Positions 1 to 6,369 of a stretch of DNA of 9,265 nucleotides are shown here, piece by piece. Positions within the stretch are counted from its first letter, which is position 1; each line of letters begins with the position of its first letter. The position numbers and the translations under genes were made by a program. The notes beneath the pieces are model-generated. The model was not told the DNA's origin, searched no databases, and saw only the letters and a program-made list of their open reading frames with translations. This DNA comes from an uncultured bacterium (GTDB lineage Bacteria > Chloroflexota > Anaerolineae > JACIWP01): assembly GCA_903872005.1 (NCBI GenBank), contig CAIQJD010000058.1:1-9265 (forward strand), written 5' to 3'.

Positions 1-74
1 CGCTGGTCGCACTGCTGGTCATTTTCATTGCAGTCTTCGCCGCGCCTGTATTTGACCGAGAAGGGAGGAAATAG
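1..74 (+). CDS. C-terminal end of a putative membrane protein (5' partial)
   Basis: The window opens inside a gene. Reading whole codons from base 3 gives 23 residues before a TAG stop at 72-74. The first fifteen or so residues are strongly hydrophobic (LVALLVIFIAVFAAP), followed by a short charged tail ending REGRK, which is what the last membrane helix and cytoplasmic tail of an integral membrane protein look like. The stop lies 6 nt before the ATG of the next gene, and its last codons contain that gene's ribosome binding site (AGGGAGG at 62-68), so the two are very probably co-transcribed and translationally coupled. Too little is visible to name a family. Confidence 0.7.
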   Translation, partial: LVALLVIFIAVFAAPVFDREGRK

Positions 75-80
75 CGGACC

Positions 81-773
81 ATGTTTTCGATGGCCGAGCT
101 TCCATTTGATAGCAACAGCGTCGGCGTGGTAATCGCATTCATCCTGACCCTGATGGTCTTCAGCTACATCTTCGGGGATAACCCGCTGTATCGCCTGGCG
201 CAACATGTGCTTGTCGGCGCTGTGGCCGGCTACGCCCTTGTCGTCGCCTATCACAGCATCCTGCGCCCGCGCCTGGTGGAACCCCTCGTGAGTGATCCAA
301 CCGGCAACTGGCTCCTGATCATCCCGATTCTGCTTTCCATCCTGCTACTGACCAAGAGCCGACGCTCGCTTGCCGTCTGGGGCAACACCGCCATGGCCTA
401 TCTCTTCGGCGTCGGCGCAGCGTTGGCCGTCGGCGGAGCCATGGTCGGCTCTCTAGCCACACAAGTGCAAGCAAGCTGGAGCGTCCTGCAAGCCGGCGCT
501 TACCCGATGAGTCCGGCTCTCAACATCGTCAGCGCCATCATCATCACGCTGGGCGCCACCTCCGTCCTGATGTACTTCTACTATCAGGCGCCGGCCGCGG
601 ACGCGCCGCGCCGGCCACTCACCGCCCTGCGCCTGGCCTGGGGCCGCGTCGGACGCTGGTTCATCTTGATCGCCCTCGGCGCGATTTTCGCCAATCTCAT
701 GATCGCTCGCCTATCGCTCTTGATCGGCAGAATTCGTTTTCTCCTGGACACACTCACCGGGTGGATAGGCTAG
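81..773 (+). CDS. Six-helix integral membrane protein of unknown function
   Basis: This 230-residue protein is dominated by hydrophobic segments. I see six probable transmembrane helices at about residues 14-31, 41-61, 77-91, 103-127, 148-168 and 193-217, joined by short loops. The basic stretch SRR near residue 94 and the APRRP-containing loop near 175-180 suggest cytoplasmic loops. No catalytic motif, cofactor-binding cysteine pattern or transporter signature is visible, and I do not recognise the family. The start at 81 is supported by AGGGAGG about 12 nt upstream; an internal ATG at codon 4 (base 90) is a less likely alternative. It follows another membrane-protein end and lies 13 nt before the GlmL-like gene, so it may be one subunit of a membrane complex encoded by this operon. 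That role is inferred only from position. Confidence 0.8.
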   Translation: MFSMAELPFDSNSVGVVIAFILTLMVFSYIFGDNPLYRLAQHVLVGAVAGYALVVAYHSILRPRLVEPLVSDPTGNWLLIIPILLSILLLTKSRRSLAVWGNTAMAYLFGVGAALAVGGAMVGSLATQVQASWSVLQAGAYPMSPALNIVSAIIITLGATSVLMYFYYQAPAADAPRRPLTALRLAWGRVGRWFILIALGAIFANLMIARLSLLIGRIRFLLDTLTGWIG

Positions 774-786
774 AGGAGCGGGCCGC

Positions 787-2526
787 ATGACCAAAGAATA
801 CACGCTCGAATCCATCGTCGCCGTGGATTGCGGGAGCGTCTGGACCAGAGCGTTGCTCATTGATGTCGTGGAGGGACGCTACCGGCTCATTGCGCGCGGG
901 GAGGCGCTCAGCACCACACGCCAGCCCCACGCCAACGCCATGCTGGGCGTCGCGCGCGCCATCACGCAGATCGAAACCTACACCGGCCGGCAACTGCTGG
1001 ACAACAAAGCGCAACTGATCACACCAGAGCGTCCCGACGGCAACGGCGTGGACGCGTTCGTGGCTACCGCCAGCGCGGCCGAACCGCTGCGCGCCTTCCT
1101 GGTGGGCTTGACGAACGACGTGAGTCTTTCCAGCGCCCGCCGCGCGCTGGCCGGCGCCAACGCCAGCATCGCCGGCATATTGTCCGTGGCAGACAAGCCG
1201 AACAGCCCGGCCGGCGTGGAGCGCACCCTGGAGCAGTTCCTCAACACGCCCGCCGACGTCGCTATCATTGTCGGCGGAACCGATGGCAGCAACAGCGATA
1301 GCCTGCTGGACCTCGCCAGTCTGCTGGCATTGGCATACGAAGTCGCCGAGCCATCGCGCCGGCCGCCGATCATCTTCGCCGGCAACAGTGCGGTGAGCAG
1401 CGCCATCGCGAGCGTATTCGGCTCCCTGGCAGAAGTCAAGATTGTCGCCAACGTCCGTCCCAGCATGGACGTCGAGAATCTTGGCCCATTGAGCGCAGAG
1501 CTGCTATCCCTCTACGCGGACGCCAGATTGCTGCAAGCGCCAGGCATGAGCGCAGTAGCCGGCTGGACGCGCCTGCCACTCATGCCCACCGCACGGGCAC
1601 AAGACAACGTGCTGCGCTACTTGTCGGCGCACTATGACATGAACATCGTGAGCCTGGAATGGTCGGCCACGCGCGCGGCCGTATCATGGGCCATGCAGGG
1701 CAATACCGGCGCCATCACCGATCCCAGTGGCGTCTCGGCCGGCGTCTCCATCGCCGAACGCGTGGGACTGGACAACCTCATGCGTTGGCTGCCCACCGCA
1801 TGCGAACCGACCACCGTATGGAATACGCTGCGAAACCTGAACCTGTATCCCGGCGTCGCGCCGGGCGCCGCCGAAGAGCTGGCGCTCCTGCAGGCGCTGG
1901 CGCATGAAGCGCTGACTCCCATCGTCGCGCGTGCGCGCGCAGACTGGCGCGTCGGCTCAACGGAAAATGACCCCACCTGGGACCTGATTATCCTGTCGGG
2001 CGCGACCCTGACTGGCATGCCCCAGCCCGGCCAGGCGGCGCTCCTCGCCCTGAATGCGCTGCAACCGGTCGGCGTCAGCGGCCTGGTATTGGATGCCACT
2101 CCCCTGTCGCCGGCGCTGGGCGCGGTGGCCGCGCTGGAGCCGGTGGCGGCGGCGCAAGTGCTGGATCAAGATGGCTTCGTCAGCCTGGGGACAGTCATCG
2201 CGCCGCATGGTCGGGGACGCCCCGGCGAGACGGCGATGAGCGTCAAGATCACCTATGCCGACGGGCGCACCCTGCAAATGGACGTGCCGGCCGGCGCACT
2301 GGAAGTAATTCCCCTGGAGCCTGGTCAGAAAGCGACGCTGCAACTGCGGCCGGGGCGCGGCTTCAACCTGGGGTGGTCATCCCGCCGGCGCAAGGCCACG
2401 GTCGAAGTGGATGGCGGCATGCTCGGCATCGTCGTAGATACCCGCGGCCGGCCCCTGCCCGCGCCAACTTCTGTCGCGGCGGCGCAGGAGCACATGCGCC
2501 AATGGCTCTGGGAGATCGGCGGCTGA
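787..2526 (+). CDS. GlmL/MutL-like ASKHA-fold ATPase, long form
   Basis: This 579-residue protein resembles the glutamate mutase L (MutL/GlmL) family, whose members are actin-like (ASKHA) ATPases encoded beside B12-dependent aminomutases and thought to act as chaperones or reactivators. The phosphate-1 loop is at residues 11-22 (VAVDCGSVWTRA; the family usually has D-x-GSTWTK). A second conserved block, IIVGGTDGSN, is at 160-169, and an adenosine-site-like ILSGATLTG is at 402-410, followed by VGVSGLVLDATPLSPALGAVA-type sequence near 428-448 typical of the second lobe. Residues from about 465 onward form a beta-rich extension with a basic patch (SSRRRK, 531-536) and a WLWEIGG tail; the protein is longer than I expect for classical GlmL. 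AGAGGAG at 772-778 supports the ATG at 787. No mutase E or S subunit gene is in the window, so the client is unknown. Family assignment is fairly firm; function is not. Confidence 0.8.
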   Translation: MTKEYTLESIVAVDCGSVWTRALLIDVVEGRYRLIARGEALSTTRQPHANAMLGVARAITQIETYTGRQLLDNKAQLITPERPDGNGVDAFVATASAAEPLRAFLVGLTNDVSLSSARRALAGANASIAGILSVADKPNSPAGVERTLEQFLNTPADVAIIVGGTDGSNSDSLLDLASLLALAYEVAEPSRRPPIIFAGNSAVSSAIASVFGSLAEVKIVANVRPSMDVENLGPLSAELLSLYADARLLQAPGMSAVAGWTRLPLMPTARAQDNVLRYLSAHYDMNIVSLEWSATRAAVSWAMQGNTGAITDPSGVSAGVSIAERVGLDNLMRWLPTACEPTTVWNTLRNLNLYPGVAPGAAEELALLQALAHEALTPIVARARADWRVGSTENDPTWDLIILSGATLTGMPQPGQAALLALNALQPVGVSGLVLDATPLSPALGAVAALEPVAAAQVLDQDGFVSLGTVIAPHGRGRPGETAMSVKITYADGRTLQMDVPAGALEVIPLEPGQKATLQLRPGRGFNLGWSSRRRKATVEVDGGMLGIVVDTRGRPLPAPTSVAAAQEHMRQWLWEIGG

Positions 2527-2539
2527 ATCGAGGGAAAGC

Positions 2540-3592
2540 ATGTTCTACCCACTTGAGACAAGAGTGAACGCATCCACTGCCATACGTTGCCAACGGCTTC
2601 TGCCGATCCCCGGCGAGTTGCTCGTCAAGGTCGGCGATTCGGTGGCCGCCGAAGACGTCGTCGCCGGCGCCTACGGACAAGCGCGCTGGCGCTACATCCC
2701 CGTGGCCGCAACCTTGAAGACGACGCCGGCAGCTCTGGAGACCCACCTCACCAAGAAGATCGGCGATCCGATTGAGCAAGGCGAAGTCATCGCCCAGCGC
2801 AAGGCCGGCCTCTTCACGCGCAGTTGCAAGTCGCCAGTCGCCGGCGTCTTCGCCGCCCTACATCACGGGCATGTCCTCATCAAGATACCCGGCGACATCA
2901 TCGAGGTGCGCGCCCTGGTGCGGGGTCGCATCGTCAACGTGATACAGGAGTTGGGAGCTATCGTCGAGGCCAGAGGCGCGCAGGTTCGCGCCGCATGGAG
3001 CGCCGGCCATTCCACCTGGGGCGTGATTCGCGTCTTGGGCGACTCGCCCAGCGCCCCGCTGCGAGCCGATCAGATAGACATCCGCTGTCACGGCGCTATC
3101 CTGGCCGCCGGCTGGTGCAACGATGTCGCCGCCCTGCACCAGGCCGATCAGATGCAAGCGCGCGGCGTGATCCTGGGCAGCATCAGCGCCGAGATGATCC
3201 CGGCTGTGCGGCAGTTCTCCATCCCGATCGTCGTGACGGAGGGATTTGGGGAAATCCCAATGAACAACGCGGCCTTTGGGATTATGAAAGCGCATGGCGG
3301 CAATGAAATCTCCGTACTTTGCCCCGAAGAAGAAGGAACTGCCACCGACATCATCTTGCCCATTGCCACAGAAAACGCGCCGGCCTTGCCAACGCCGCCG
3401 GCCCAATTGAAAATTGGTCAGACCGTGCGGATCATCGGCTACCCGCGCCTGGGCAGCATCGGGCGAATTGCCAGCGTCTCGGCCATCCCGCGCCGGCTCG
3501 ATTCTGGGGCGCTCTACCAGGGCGTCGAAGTGGAGCTGAGCCAAGAAGTGACCGTCTTCGTCCCGTGGATGAACGTGGAACCCATCGCTTAA
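2540..3592 (+). CDS. Unrecognised protein: barrel-sandwich-like N-terminus, KOW/SH3-like C-terminus
   Basis: I do not recognise this 350-residue protein as a named family. Residues about 18-48 (IPGELLVKVGDSVAAEDVVA region) and 74-135 (KKIGDPIEQGEVIA, then SPVAGVFAALHHGHVLIKI) have the G-D-x-V-x-x-G-x-x-I rhythm of barrel-sandwich hybrid domains found in biotinyl/lipoyl carriers, RnfC N-termini and efflux adaptors. No lysine sits in a biotin or lipoyl attachment motif, and the five cysteines (17, 96, 183, 193, 261) do not form a ferredoxin pattern. The middle, about 175-275, is alpha/beta with a glycine-rich GFGEIPMNNAAFG stretch. The end, about 289-347, looks like a KOW/SH3-type barrel (LKIGQTVRIIGYPRLGSIGRI, then VFVPWMNVE). 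There is no signal peptide or membrane helix, so it is probably cytoplasmic. It lies 13 nt after the GlmL-like gene with AGGG 5 nt before the ATG, so the two probably work together, for example as an adaptor to the ASKHA protein. Confidence 0.75.
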   Translation: MFYPLETRVNASTAIRCQRLLPIPGELLVKVGDSVAAEDVVAGAYGQARWRYIPVAATLKTTPAALETHLTKKIGDPIEQGEVIAQRKAGLFTRSCKSPVAGVFAALHHGHVLIKIPGDIIEVRALVRGRIVNVIQELGAIVEARGAQVRAAWSAGHSTWGVIRVLGDSPSAPLRADQIDIRCHGAILAAGWCNDVAALHQADQMQARGVILGSISAEMIPAVRQFSIPIVVTEGFGEIPMNNAAFGIMKAHGGNEISVLCPEEEGTATDIILPIATENAPALPTPPAQLKIGQTVRIIGYPRLGSIGRIASVSAIPRRLDSGALYQGVEVELSQEVTVFVPWMNVEPIA

Positions 3593-3609
3593 GCGAGGAG
3601 TGATCAGAA

Positions 3610-4089
3610 ATGCAACAGAACCGCCTCTTCACGACAATCGCCATCGGACTGGTAGTGGCGCTGGGCCTGGGGCTGCTGGGCATCGGCGGCTGGGCGCTCA
3701 TCATTCGGCCGCGCCAGCAAGCTGCGCTCGCCGAAATGACCGGCACACCCATCGCAGACGCCCTCACGCCAACTCCCACTTCGACGCCCACGCTGATACC
3801 GCCGGCCTCACCGACGGCCACACGTATCAGCACCAGCACGCCGGTCCTGGCCCAGGCGACGGCCACCCCGGTTGCGACCGCCGTCAAGCCAACTAACACC
3901 GCCGCGGCAGTCAGCGCCGTCACCGCAACTGTCACCATCGCAGTGCAAGCCACCAAAGCGCCGGCCACCGCCACGCCCGTTCCGCCAACAGCCGTCCCGC
4001 AGACCGGCTTCGGGCCGGGGGTGGGCGTATTGGCCGCGGCCGGTCTGGCAGCCTTGCTCTTCGGAGCGCGCCGGCTCCGCAAGAACTGA
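3610..4089 (+). CDS. Thr/Pro-rich surface protein with VPQTG cell-wall-sorting-like tail
   Basis: This 159-residue protein has three visible parts. Residues 8-32 are a hydrophobic N-terminal segment that could be a signal peptide or an uncleaved anchor. Residues about 45-128 are almost entirely Thr, Pro, Ala, Ser and Val in TPTPTSTPT-like runs, a low-complexity mucin-like linker that would be extended and could be O-glycosylated. The C-terminus is a tripartite sorting signal: VPQTG at 129-133, a hydrophobic stretch at 136-151 and a basic tail (ARRLRKN). This matches the layout of LPXTG-type sortase substrates, with V in place of L. There is no folded domain between the two membrane segments, so it could be a stalk or spacer tethered at both ends. 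GAGGAG at 3595-3600 supports the ATG at 3610. No sortase gene is in the window, so covalent wall attachment is a hypothesis. Confidence 0.8.
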   Translation: MQQNRLFTTIAIGLVVALGLGLLGIGGWALIIRPRQQAALAEMTGTPIADALTPTPTSTPTLIPPASPTATRISTSTPVLAQATATPVATAVKPTNTAAAVSAVTATVTIAVQATKAPATATPVPPTAVPQTGFGPGVGVLAAAGLAALLFGARRLRKN

Positions 4090-4099
4090 GAGGAGGCGC

Positions 4100-5419
4100 G
4101 TGACGACTCTCGAAATGGGGCGACAGCAAGATATCGCCTACCTGCTTGAGCGCATTCGCGCCGGGGAACACTGCTCCCTGGTTGCCTTGAGCAACATGGG
4201 CAAATCCACCGTTTTGCGCCTGGCCCAGGCGCAAAGCGCGTGCGAGGCGCCCGGCGCGCTCCTCATCTACGTTGACTGTAACCGCATGTTGAGTATGACC
4301 GATCAAGGTTTCTATGAATTGATCATGCGCTGCATGCGCGACGCGGCGCCCGGAGCGCAGGCCCTGACCGACCACTACCATCAGGTCGTCGCAAACAACA
4401 ACGGCTTCCAGGTCGCCCTGGCCTTCAACGAAGCAATCACCCAATTCATCGAGACCGCCGGCCGGCCCATCGCTCTGCTGCTGGACGAATTTGACGAGCC
4501 ATTACGCCGGCTGGATGGGCGCGTCCTGCTCAACCTGCGCGCCCTGAGCGACCGTTACCCCGACCGGCTCCTCTACGCCGTGGCGACCGACGTCCCGCTG
4601 CCCGATTTGCGCTGCGACCGTGACGTGGACGAATTTTGCGAGATGTTCGCCCGCCATCGGCGTTACCTGTCGCCCCTCTCGCTCGAAGAGATGCGCGCCT
4701 ATGCTCTGCAACTGGCGCAACGCCATCACGTCACCTTCGACGACGACGACATGCAGTTCATCTATGCCAAGTCCGGCGGCCACCCGGCGCTCACCGAAGC
4801 CATCTGCGAGGTGCTGGGCGAGGTCACCGGCGCGCCGCAGCGCGATCCCGTGCAAGATCAGCTCATCCACCGCCAAGTGAGCGACCGGCTGAACGCCGAC
4901 GCCGCCACGCAGGCCGAATGTCGCAAATTGTGGGCGGAACTTGCGGAAGAGGAACGCGAAGGATTGCTCACACTCGTCGCATCGCGCGAGCCGGCCGCGG
5001 AGACGCTGCGGCTCCTCACCGACAAACATTTGGCGAAACCTACGGGCGAGGGTATACGTATCTTCAGTGGCATCTTCGAAGATTACGTGCGCCGGCAGAG
5101 GATTGTGCGCCGCGGCGCCGGCCACGCCATTCGGGTTGACGCCGATTCGGGCGAAGTGTGGGTCGCCGGCCGGCAGGCCCCTACCCTCACCCAACTGGAG
5201 TACCGCCTGATCATGCTCCTCTACGGCCACCTGGGAAAGATCTGCGACAAGTACGCGGTGGTCGAAGCGGTGTGGGGCCAGGATTACATGGATGAAGTGG
5301 ACGACGCCCGCATTGAGAAGCTCATCAGCCGGCTGCGCCAGAAACTGGAGCCAGACCCCGTCAATCCGCAATACCTCATCACCGTGCGCGGCCGCGGCTA
5401 CAAACTGATGGACGAATGA
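4100..5419 (+). CDS. P-loop ATPase fused to OmpR/PhoB-type winged-helix DNA-binding domain
   Basis: Read from GTG 4100, this is a 439-residue fusion regulator. Residues about 7-330 are an AAA/STAND-like P-loop domain: a Walker A-like ALSNMGKST at 29-37, a Walker B hydrophobic strand and acidic pair IALLLDEFDE at 124-133, a sensor-1-like strand LLYAVATD at 157-164, and SGGHPALTEAICEVL at 225-239, typical of the lid region. Residues about 340-437 are a transcriptional regulator C-terminal winged helix: TLTQLEYRLIMLLY, then the recognition helix around RIEKLISRLRQKLE (404-417) and the wing VRGRGYKL (429-436). There is no phospho-receiver domain, so NTP binding or a ligand presumably replaces phosphorylation as the signal. 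AGGAGG at 4091-4096 is only 3 nt from the GTG; ATG 4115 is the alternative start. The frame is open further upstream, but that part is Pro/Arg-rich and overlaps the previous gene. It closes the first operon and faces the pspA-like promoter, which it may control. Confidence 0.85.
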   Translation: MTTLEMGRQQDIAYLLERIRAGEHCSLVALSNMGKSTVLRLAQAQSACEAPGALLIYVDCNRMLSMTDQGFYELIMRCMRDAAPGAQALTDHYHQVVANNNGFQVALAFNEAITQFIETAGRPIALLLDEFDEPLRRLDGRVLLNLRALSDRYPDRLLYAVATDVPLPDLRCDRDVDEFCEMFARHRRYLSPLSLEEMRAYALQLAQRHHVTFDDDDMQFIYAKSGGHPALTEAICEVLGEVTGAPQRDPVQDQLIHRQVSDRLNADAATQAECRKLWAELAEEEREGLLTLVASREPAAETLRLLTDKHLAKPTGEGIRIFSGIFEDYVRRQRIVRRGAGHAIRVDADSGEVWVAGRQAPTLTQLEYRLIMLLYGHLGKICDKYAVVEAVWGQDYMDEVDDARIEKLISRLRQKLEPDPVNPQYLITVRGRGYKLMDE

Positions 5420-5440
5420 GCCGGCCGCATCCAGCAGTAG

Positions 5441-5465
5441 CAGATAGTGGCAGAATGTCAGATAG
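5441..5465 (+). repeat. CAGATAG direct repeat pair, possible operator
   Basis: CAGATAG occurs at 5441-5447 and again, identically, at 5459-5465. A partial copy, CAGAAT, lies between them at 5451-5456. The cluster sits about 40-60 bp upstream of the proposed -10 element of the pspA-like gene. OmpR-family winged helices usually bind short direct repeats upstream of promoters, so this could be the site for the regulator encoded just before it. The repeats are short and could be chance. Confidence 0.3.
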
Positions 5466-5479
5466 AGGTCGGCTGCCTG

Positions 5480-5509
5480 TCCGCAATCCCGGCGCCAATC
5501 TGCTATACT
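5480..5509 (+). promoter_or_regulatory. Probable promoter of the pspA-like gene (extended -10)
   Basis: TGCTATACT at 5501-5509 is a good extended -10 element: TG one base before the hexamer TATACT at 5504-5509. The -35 region is poor; the best hexamer, TCCGCA at 5480-5485 with an 18-bp spacer, matches TTGACA at only three positions. A weak -35 with an extended -10 suggests a promoter that relies on an activator. Transcription would start near 5516, giving a leader of about 58 nt before the ATG at 5574. This is the only good sigma70-like element I see in the 154-bp gap. Confidence 0.5.
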
Positions 5510-5573
5510 GAACACAAGCTCGAACATTACTTGAGAAGCACACCAAGAACCTGAATTGGGAGGAATCTGAACC

Positions 5574-6245
5574 ATGGCATCTCTTCTCGAACGAGTCGGC
5601 ACCCTGATCTCGGCGAACCTGAACTGGATGGTAACCCAGGCGCTCAAGGCGAACAGCATGGCCGTCCTGGACGAATACATCCGCAAAGTCGAAGATAACC
5701 TGGAGGCCCTGGAAGACGCCGCGGCTACCGTCGGCGGCGAAGCCAAGACGCTGCGGCGCAAGTTCATCGAATTTGACGCCAAGGCCAAAGAGCTGGACAG
5801 CAACATTGACCTCTTCCTGCGCGAAGGCAAGGAATCCCTGGCCCTGGCCGCCCAAAGCCGCTTCAACACCATGCGCCGGCTGGCCGATACCTACAAGGAT
5901 CAAGCCGACGCCCAAGACGTTGAGTTCCAGAAGCTCCTGGACGCCAAGCTCAAGTTGGAAGCCAAGCTGACCGAAGTCAAGCAGGAGCGCGTCGAGTTGG
6001 AAGCCATGCTGGAGCTGGCGAAGTCCAAGGAACTGACCCACAGGGTCGTGACCGGCGTCGCCGGCGTGACCTCCGCCGAATCCGGCGTGGGCGACATCCG
6101 CGATGCCATCCAGAAGCGGCTGGACAAGGCGTCGGCCCAGAGCCAGATGGACGCCAATCGCCTCGACACCCAGATGTCGGAAGTGTTGGAAGAGGACTTG
6201 TTGAGCCGGCAACTGGCCGAGCGGAAGAAGAACCTGGGCATCTAG
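5574..6245 (+). CDS. PspA/IM30 (Vipp1) family ESCRT-III-like membrane-remodelling protein
   Basis: This 223-residue protein matches the PspA/IM30 family in length and layout. These proteins bind the inner face of the cytoplasmic membrane and assemble into rings or rods that stabilise stressed membranes. Residues 1-22 (MASLLERVGTLISANLNWMV region) form the amphipathic membrane-binding helix 0. The rest is almost entirely charged alpha-helical coiled coil: a long hairpin at about 30-150, a Gly/Val/Ala/Ser-rich hinge at 158-174 (VVTGVAGVTSAESGVGD), then helices ending in DLLSRQLAERKK. The conserved E-D-P turn after helix 0 in typical PspA is replaced here by KANS (residues 25-28), so this is a divergent member. 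GGGAGGA at 5558-5564 is 9 nt from the ATG. It has its own promoter and is followed by two tethered binding proteins, which points to an envelope-stress module. No pspF, pspB or pspC is nearby. Confidence 0.85.
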   Translation: MASLLERVGTLISANLNWMVTQALKANSMAVLDEYIRKVEDNLEALEDAAATVGGEAKTLRRKFIEFDAKAKELDSNIDLFLREGKESLALAAQSRFNTMRRLADTYKDQADAQDVEFQKLLDAKLKLEAKLTEVKQERVELEAMLELAKSKELTHRVVTGVAGVTSAESGVGDIRDAIQKRLDKASAQSQMDANRLDTQMSEVLEEDLLSRQLAERKKNLGI

Positions 6246-6262
6246 CCTGGTCTGAGCCTCAT

Positions 6263-6286
6263 TCGGCGCGAGGGCGTTTGCGCCGA
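6263..6286 (+). other. Hairpin 1 in the gap after the pspA-like gene
   Basis: TCGGCGC at 6263-6269 is the exact reverse complement of GCGCCGA at 6280-6286, giving a 7-bp GC-rich stem with a 10-nt loop. It begins 18 nt after the pspA-like stop codon. There is no T-run after it, so it is not a standard intrinsic terminator on its own. It lies just upstream of a stronger hairpin. Confidence 0.45.
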
Positions 6287-6288
6287 CA

Positions 6289-6323
6289 AGCGGGGGAATG
6301 AGCTTGAGGCTCATTCCCCCGCT
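6289..6323 (+). terminator. Perfect 15-bp inverted repeat; possible terminator or mRNA-processing hairpin
   Basis: AGCGGGGGAATGAGC at 6289-6303 pairs perfectly with GCTCATTCCCCCGCT at 6309-6323 around a 5-nt loop (TTGAG). This is the strongest secondary structure I found in the window. It lies between the pspA-like gene and the first binding-protein gene, ending 46 nt before that ATG. No T tract follows (the next bases are GACTTATGAG), so full rho-independent termination is uncertain. Partial termination, RNA stabilisation or a protein-binding palindrome in DNA are alternatives. Confidence 0.45.
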
Positions 6324-6369
6324 GACTTATGAGCGACATGCAGAGAAGAATTGCGAAGGTGATAATGCC

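Noticed and set aside
3872..4099. In-frame upstream extension of the ATPase/winged-helix gene overlapping the mucin-like gene
   Set aside because: The extension is Pro/Arg/Ser-rich out-of-frame reading of the Thr/Pro-rich gene, has no conserved motif, and a strong AGGAGG lies just before GTG 4100.
4502..5872. Long minus-strand open frame of 456 codons
   Set aside because: It is antisense to the regulator and the start of the pspA-like gene, crosses the intergenic region, and encodes no recognisable domain; long antisense frames are expected in high-GC DNA.
6298..6369. In-frame upstream ATG extending the first binding protein by 24 residues
   Set aside because: The start would lie inside the 15-bp hairpin with no ribosome binding site, and it would put charged residues in front of an otherwise normal membrane anchor.
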